Source: Phycicoccus sonneratiae
Lineage (GTDB): Bacteria > Actinomycetota > Actinomycetes > Actinomycetales > Dermatophilaceae
NCBI RefSeq assembly: GCF_016887965.1
Contig: NZ_JAFDVD010000015.1
Coordinates: forward strand, 62,001 to 126,000
Direction of reading: 5' to 3'
Length of the DNA stretch: 64,000 nt
The translations under genes were made by a program, and so were the position numbers. The notes beneath the pieces are model-generated. The model worked only from the letters and a program-made list of their open reading frames with translations, ran no database searches and was not told where the DNA came from. This document shows positions 59,724-64,000 of the stretch, piece by piece (positions within the stretch are counted from its first letter, which is position 1; each line of letters begins with the position of its first letter).

Positions 59724-60167
59724 TCAGGCCGGCGACAGCCAGGTCCAGCCGGGGACGTTGCGGGCCACCGTCAGGACGACGAACGAGACGCCGAGGAGCG
59801 CCGGCATCCAGCGCGGCGGGTCCCAGCGCAGCTGCTCCCCCCGCCAGGCGGCGCGCACCCAGAGCCCGAAGAGGACGACCACCCCGAGGTACAGCGGCAC
59901 GGCGAGCGGGTTGCGCTGCATCGCCCCCGCGACGTCGAGGTGGGTGAGGTCGTGCGTGGCCCGGAGCATCCCGCACCCCGGGCAGTAGATGCCCGCGAGC
60001 GCGTAGGTGGGGCAGACCGGGTAGTGCCCGGGCCGGTTCGGGTCGACGGCCCAGACGTACGAGGTCGCGGCGAGCACGCCCGCCGCGACCGTTGCGTGCG
60101 GCAGCAGGCGGCGCCACCGGGTCGTCGCCGACCGGGTGGACGCCGCCTGCCGCTGCGCGAGGGTCAC
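59724..60167 (-). CDS. DUF2752 membrane protein (second copy)
   Basis: The 147-residue product is a paralogue of the plus-strand copy: AVDPNRPGHYPVCPTYALAG, YCPGCGMLRATHDLTHLD and the end RNVPGWTWLSPA. The CPxCGxxRAT cysteines are kept. It starts with GTG 2 nt after the DUF4190 stop. Confidence 0.9.
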   Translation of the reverse strand: MTLAQRQAASTRSATTRWRRLLPHATVAAGVLAATSYVWAVDPNRPGHYPVCPTYALAGIYCPGCGMLRATHDLTHLDVAGAMQRNPLAVPLYLGVVVLFGLWVRAAWRGEQLRWDPPRWMPALLGVSFVVLTVARNVPGWTWLSPA

Positions 60168-60169
60168 GC

Positions 60170-60535
60170 TCAGGGGGAGGTGCTGGAGCTGCCCGAGAGG
60201 ACCGCGAGGCCGCCGAAGAAGACGACCCAGAGGATGCTGATGACGAGGAAGACGATCCCGATGATGCCGAGGATGCGGCCGATCTGGACCAGCTGCCGGT
60301 TGGAGTAGCGACCCGGCTGGGCGTCGATCTCCTTGAGGGCGTTGTTGCCCATGACGAGGGCGGCGATGCCGAGCGGGGAGCAGCAGACGAGCGAGAGGAT
60401 GCCGAGGACGAGGATGGTGATGCCCTTCGGGTGGTCGACCGGGCCACCCATGCCACCCGCGGGGGGCGGCGGGGCGGAGTAGCCGCCGTCGCCACCGCCG
60501 GGGGGCGGGGGCGGGGTCGATCCGTAGTCAGACAT
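60170..60535 (-). CDS. DUF4190-type membrane protein (second copy)
   Basis: The 121-residue product has a Pro/Gly-rich N terminus (about 1-35) and two helices (GITILVLGILSLVCCSPLGI; LGIIGIVFLVISILWVVFFG) joined by MGNNALKEIDAQPGRYSNRQ, the DUF4190 pattern. With the DUF2752 gene below it, it mirrors the plus-strand pair. Confidence 0.87.
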   Translation of the reverse strand: MSDYGSTPPPPPGGGDGGYSAPPPPAGGMGGPVDHPKGITILVLGILSLVCCSPLGIAALVMGNNALKEIDAQPGRYSNRQLVQIGRILGIIGIVFLVISILWVVFFGGLAVLSGSSSTSP

Positions 60536-60662
60536 GGTCTCTCGCTTTCACGTGTGGGGAGGCCGTGGCCCCTGCCGGCCGTCCCGGCGGCGCCGATCCT
60601 TCCACAGCGCTCCCTCAGATTTCACGCATCCGCGTGCTTTCGGGACGTCGCGCGCCGCGTCC

Positions 60663-61280
60663 TCAGCGGCGTCGCGAGCGCACGAGGGCGTAGTAGCGCG
60701 ACGACGAGGGCAGCCACAAGAGCACGATCGCACCGGTCCCGACGGCGAACCCGGGCAGGGCGAGGAGCAGGTCGGCCAGCCCTCCGCTCAGGGCGCCGAG
60801 CGCCGTGATGAGCACGCCGAGCACCGCGAAGGCGTAGAACACCGTGGCCGCCACGCGGGCTCCGCCGCGACCCTTGGCGTTGCCGGACGCGACCCACATC
60901 CAGACGAGGGCGAGGACCAGGCCCCACCCGACGGAGGCCACCTTGACCCCGGTGACCACGGCCCCGGCGACACCGGGGTCGACGGCGAGCCCGGTCGACG
61001 CGAGGACCTCGTCGACGGCCGTCTCGGCCCGGAACGCCGTGACGATGCCCTCGAGCAGGGCGAGGACGGCGCCGGCCCACATGAGGTAGACGGCGTTCAT
61101 CACCGACGAGGGCGCGAGCACCGTTCCGTCCCACCGGACCCGGAGCCCGTCGGAGGTCTGCTCCTGCACGGGCGTGATCGGCCCGGCCTCGGCGACCACC
61201 GCGCCGACCGGGTAGGCCCCGACCGGAGGGGGCAGCTGCGGGGGCGCCGCGAACCCCGGAACGGGCTGCTCGACGGTCAT
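60663..61280 (-). CDS. Hypothetical four-helix membrane protein
   Basis: The 205-residue product has a Pro-rich N-terminal tail and four helices: NAVYLMWAGAVLALLEGIV, GLVLALVWMWVASGNAKGRG, AATVFYAFAVLGVLITALGA and the last near FAVGTGAIVLLWLP. The WMWVASGNAKGR motif and layout match the neighbour at 61444-62106, so they are paralogues. The family function is unknown. Confidence 0.8.
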   Translation of the reverse strand: MTVEQPVPGFAAPPQLPPPVGAYPVGAVVAEAGPITPVQEQTSDGLRVRWDGTVLAPSSVMNAVYLMWAGAVLALLEGIVTAFRAETAVDEVLASTGLAVDPGVAGAVVTGVKVASVGWGLVLALVWMWVASGNAKGRGGARVAATVFYAFAVLGVLITALGALSGGLADLLLALPGFAVGTGAIVLLWLPSSSRYYALVRSRRR

Positions 61281-61392
61281 CGGTCCTCCTCACCGGCGGC
61301 GCCCGGACGGGCCGCCGGCGCAGCATGCTGCCACGGCGAGCGCTCGCGCAGGGGCGGAACCGGGGACGCGGGGCCGGCCGGCCGAGGACGCG

Positions 61393-61425
61393 CGACGCCC
61401 CCGCACCGGGGGTGCGGGGGCGTCG
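61393..61425 (-). terminator. Hairpin terminator after the 61444-62106 gene
   Basis: CGACGCCCCCGCAC (61393-61406) and GTGCGGGGGCGTCG (61412-61425) pair perfectly over 14 bp with a 5-nt loop, 19 bp past the stop on the minus strand. Confidence 0.85.
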
Positions 61426-61443
61426 TCGGGGCGCTCGAGCGGG

Positions 61444-62106
61444 TCAGTACCGCCGGGCCGAGCTCGCCGCGTAGAACTCGGAGGACTCCTTCTTCCACAG
61501 GAGGAAGACGATGTAGGCCCCTAGCAGGATGCTGACGATGTTGAGGACGCGGGCGAGCGCGGCCTGCGGCTGGACGAGGCTGACGAGGAAGCTGACGACC
61601 GACAGGGCGAAGAAGACCGTCGCCACGATCCGCGCCCACGACCGGCCCTTGCCGTTCGCGCTCGCCATCCACAGCCACAGGGCCACGCCGATGAGGCCGA
61701 AGACGATGGCCGTGCCCGTGCCGATCGCGACGGCGGCGTCGACCGTGCTCTGGTCGACGGTCGTGCCGGCGTCCTCGAGGCTCTTCGTGACGGCGTCCCG
61801 GATGGTGCCGCGCAGGAAGAGGACGCTCAGCCCGGAGATCAGCGAGAGCACCGCGCCGACCCGCATGAGGGTGACGGCGAGGTCCATCGACTTGGGCCGG
61901 GTGACCGGGCCGGCGTCCGGCGCCTGCTCGTAGGACGGGGCCTGCTCGTAGGACGGCGCCGCGCCGTACGGGTTCGGGGCCGCCGGCGGCGGCGCTGACG
62001 GGGGCGGCGGGGCCGACCCGGTCTCGGGGGCCGGCGGGGGCGGCTGCGGGACGGTCCCGTCGGCCGGCGTCTCCGGCTGCTGGGGCGTGCTTCCCTGGTC
62101 GGACAT
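61444..62106 (-). CDS. Hypothetical four-helix membrane protein (paralogue)
   Basis: The 220-residue product has a long disordered Pro/Gln/Ala tail with a small duplication (SYEQAPSYEQAP). Four helices follow, including MRVGAVLSLISGLSVLFLRG and FGLIGVALWLWMASANGKGR, then VATVFFALSVVSFLV. It matches the adjacent 60663-61280 product in motif WMASANGKGR and spacing. GGAGG-like bases precede the ATG. Function unknown. Confidence 0.83.
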   Translation of the reverse strand: MSDQGSTPQQPETPADGTVPQPPPPAPETGSAPPPPSAPPPAAPNPYGAAPSYEQAPSYEQAPDAGPVTRPKSMDLAVTLMRVGAVLSLISGLSVLFLRGTIRDAVTKSLEDAGTTVDQSTVDAAVAIGTGTAIVFGLIGVALWLWMASANGKGRSWARIVATVFFALSVVSFLVSLVQPQAALARVLNIVSILLGAYIVFLLWKKESSEFYAASSARRY

Positions 62107-62224
62107 GGGGTTCCCTCCTCGTGAGCGGCGGCGGGTGCCTGTGGTGGACCGCTCGCCACGATCGTGGCACAGAGCGCTGCCGGGCTCACGGGGGCGCGCC
62201 CCGGGCGGAGCGACCCCGACGGGG

Positions 62225-63184
62225 TCAGCCGCGGCGGCGCCGGGCCACCTCGTAGAGGGTCACCCCGGTGGCGATGCCCGCGTTGAGCGACTCGACCGCC
62301 GAGCTCATCGGCACCGAGACGATCTGGTCGCAGGTCTCGGACACGAGCCGCGAGAGCCCCTTGCCCTCCGAGCCCACGACGACGACGAGCGGCTCGGAGG
62401 CGAGCTCGAGGTCGGGCAGCTCGACGTCGCCGTCCATGTCGAGGCCGATGACGAAGAAGCCGGCCTTGCGGAAGTCCTCGAGGGCGCGGGTGAGGTTGGC
62501 GGCCTGGGCCACCGGGATGCGCGCCGCGGCGCCGGCGCTGGTCTTCCAGGCGCTGGCCGTCATGCCCGCCGAGCGTCGGCTGGGGACGACGACGCCGTGC
62601 CCGCCGAACGCCGCGACCGAGCGGACGATCGCGCCGAGGTTGCGCGGGTCGGTGATGCCGTCGAGGGCGACGACGAGCGGGATGCCGGGGGTCTCGGGGT
62701 CGACGAGGTCGCGCGGGTGGGCGTACTCGTACGGCGGCACCTGGACGGCGAGGCCCTGGTGCACGGCGCCGTCGGTGAGCCGGTCGAGCTCGCCGCGGGG
62801 GGTCTCGAGGACGGGGATGCCCCGCTCGGTGGCGGTCTTGATGGCCTCGCGGACGCGGTCGTCGGCGTCGATCCGGCCGGCGACGTACATCGTCGTCACG
62901 GGCACGTGGGCGCGCAGCGCCTCGACGACGGCGTTGCGCCCGGCGACGACCTCGCTCGAGCCGGCGGGCTTGCGCGACCCGGAACGACCGCCGCCGGGAC
63001 GACCCCCGGACCGCTTGTCGGCGGCCTTGGCCATCTTGTGCGCCTTGTGGTTGGGGCGGTCGGCGGCCTTCGGCGTGGGGCCCTTGCCCTCGAGGCCGCG
63101 ACGGCGCTGGCCGCCGGACCCGACCGTGGGTCCCTTCTTGCCGCCCTTGCGGATCGCTCCGCGTCGCTGCGAGTTGCCGGCCAC
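62225..63184 (-). CDS. rlmB: 23S rRNA (guanosine-2'-O-)-methyltransferase RlmB (SpoU family)
   Basis: RlmB methylates G2251 of 23S rRNA (E. coli numbering). The 319-residue product has a basic, Lys/Gly/Arg-rich N-terminal extension of about 75 residues, a substrate-binding domain ([20 protein letters not shown]) and the SPOUT knot: [33 protein letters not shown] and [23 protein letters not shown] 63184 lies 1 nt after the cysS stop. Confidence 0.96.
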   Translation of the reverse strand: MAGNSQRRGAIRKGGKKGPTVGSGGQRRRGLEGKGPTPKAADRPNHKAHKMAKAADKRSGGRPGGGRSGSRKPAGSSEVVAGRNAVVEALRAHVPVTTMYVAGRIDADDRVREAIKTATERGIPVLETPRGELDRLTDGAVHQGLAVQVPPYEYAHPRDLVDPETPGIPLVVALDGITDPRNLGAIVRSVAAFGGHGVVVPSRRSAGMTASAWKTSAGAAARIPVAQAANLTRALEDFRKAGFFVIGLDMDGDVELPDLELASEPLVVVVGSEGKGLSRLVSETCDQIVSVPMSSAVESLNAGIATGVTLYEVARRRRG

Positions 63185-63185
63185 G

Positions 63186-64000
63186 TCAGTCTCCCTTGGA
63201 TCGGGCGAGGGTCCACCGGGCGCCGGCCGCGGTGTCCTCGAGGGCGATTCCCGCCGCCGTGAGCTCCTCGCGGATGGCGTCGGCGGTGTCGTAGTCGCGG
63301 GCCGAGCGCGCCGCGGCCCGGGCCGCGACCCGGCCGGCGACGAGGACGTCGAGCGCCGCGGTGGCGTCGTCGGCCTCGGAGCCACCGGAGGACCACGCCG
63401 GGTCGAGGGGGTTGACCCCGAGCACGTCGGTCATGGCGACGACCCGGCGGGCGGTGGCCGCGGCCTCCTCCTGGTCGCCGTCGTCGAGCGAGATGTTGCC
63501 GGCGCGCACCGCCTGGTGGATGACGGCCAGCGCGTCGGAGACCCCGAGGTCGTCGTCCATCGCCTCGCGGAAGTCGGCGGGCAGCTCCTCGGAGCCGTCG
63601 GGCAGCAGGGTGTCGACGTCCGGGAGGGCGCGGCGCAGGAACCCCTCGATGCGCTCGACGGTGGTCGCGGCCTCCTCGATCGAGCCGTCGTGGTACTCGA
63701 TGGTGCTGCGGTAGTGCGCGGCCGTGAGGTAGTAGCGGACGGCGAGGGGCCGGTGCTCGCGCACCACCTCCGAGACGCGCAGGCTGTTGCCGAGCGACTT
63801 GCTCATCTTCTCGCCGCCGAGGGTGACCCAGGCGTTGTGCAGCCAGTAGTTGGCGAACCCGAGGCCGGCCGCGCGCGACTGGGCGACCTCGTTCTCGTGG
63901 TGCGGGAAGCGCAGGTCGACCCCGCCGCCGTGGATGTCGAAGGTGTCGCCGAGGTACTTGCGGGCCATCGCCGAGCACTCGAGGTGCCAGCCCGGCCGAC
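63186..64000 (-). CDS. cysS: Cysteinyl-tRNA synthetase, C-terminal part (5' end outside window)
   Basis: The frame is open to the window edge and reads [39 protein letters not shown] and the KMSKS loop ([11 protein letters not shown]), all internal CysRS motifs; the ATG within it is not the start. About 270 codons are visible, and the N-terminal HIGH region lies beyond 64000. The gene precedes rlmB, an order common in actinobacteria. Confidence 0.97.
   Translation of the reverse strand, partial: RPGWHLECSAMARKYLGDTFDIHGGGVDLRFPHHENEVAQSRAAGLGFANYWLHNAWVTLGGEKMSKSLGNSLRVSEVVREHRPLAVRYYLTAAHYRSTIEYHDGSIEEAATTVERIEGFLRRALPDVDTLLPDGSEELPADFREAMDDDLGVSDALAVIHQAVRAGNISLDDGDQEEAAATARRVVAMTDVLGVNPLDPAWSSGGSEADDATAALDVLVAGRVAARAAARSARDYDTADAIREELTAAGIALEDTAAGARWTLARSKGD

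Overview
This window comes from a high-GC actinobacterium. The supporting signs are the very high G+C of the core genes, frequent GTG starts, leaderless-looking promoters, a WhiG/FliA-type sigma factor, an LCP-family cell-wall protein, a PknB-like kinase and DUF4032, DUF2752 and DUF4190 genes. Having a full flagellar set without P- and L-ring genes fits a motile, monoderm actinobacterium (for example the Nocardioides, Cellulomonas or Intrasporangiaceae type). I cannot name the species from sequence alone.

Region 1 (1-892): a two-gene nucleotidyltransferase/HEPN-like module on the minus strand, cut by the window edge, with two palindromic operators around its -10 box.

Region 2 (893-21039): an integrated element of about 20.1 kb inserted in the 3' part of a tRNA-Thr(TGT) gene. 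A perfect 45-bp direct repeat (893-937 and 20995-21039) marks its ends, and a tyrosine integrase lies next to the tRNA. The element is a defence island on a mobilizable backbone. It carries an AbiE-type pair, a large P-loop (STAND/NACHT-like) NTPase of undetermined effector, and a type I restriction-modification operon with a half-length specificity subunit and an extra NucS-like nuclease gene. It also carries a MobF relaxase-helicase, a fragment of a second relaxase, and two excisionase/integrase modules that have decayed reciprocally (intact xis with dead int; dead xis with intact int). No mating-pair formation genes are present, so it looks mobilizable rather than self-transmissible.

Region 3 (21132-49905): a near-complete flagellar cluster, almost all on the minus strand. 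In transcription order it is: sigma factor, fliC, fliD, fliS, a FliT-like gene, flgK, flgL, then flgB-flgC-fliE-F-G-H-I-J, a peptidoglycan hydrolase, fliK-flgD-flgE-flbD-motA-motB-fliL-fliM-N-O-P-Q-R-flhB-flhA. A short plus-strand operon flgN-fliW-csrA diverges from the sigma gene. I found six matching sites, consensus CCTCANGTC-N12-GCCGATGRGG, upstream of fliC, flgB, flbD, fliM, flhA and flgN. Their form and spacing match sigma-28 promoters, and the cognate sigma factor is encoded in the cluster. Two of them (fliM, flgN) sit 8 nt before a GTG, implying leaderless mRNAs. The flgB leader holds a GGGA-loop hairpin near its ribosome site, a plausible CsrA target, and csrA-fliW is in the same cluster. 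A 79-bp near-palindrome with two TATCGGGTNACCCGATA sites lies upstream of flgB.

Region 4 (49948-64000): chromosomal genes for an LCP-family lipoprotein, a VapBC locus whose toxin has lost its middle, a ThrE-like exporter, a Ser/Thr kinase, a CBS protein, an orphan sugar-ABC ATPase (MsmK/UgpC type), DUF4032 and RDD proteins, two convergent copies of a DUF4190-DUF2752 gene pair, two paralogous membrane proteins, rlmB and the 3' part of cysS. A short hairpin repeat found twice between the kinase and CBS genes also occurs four times in frame inside fliK.
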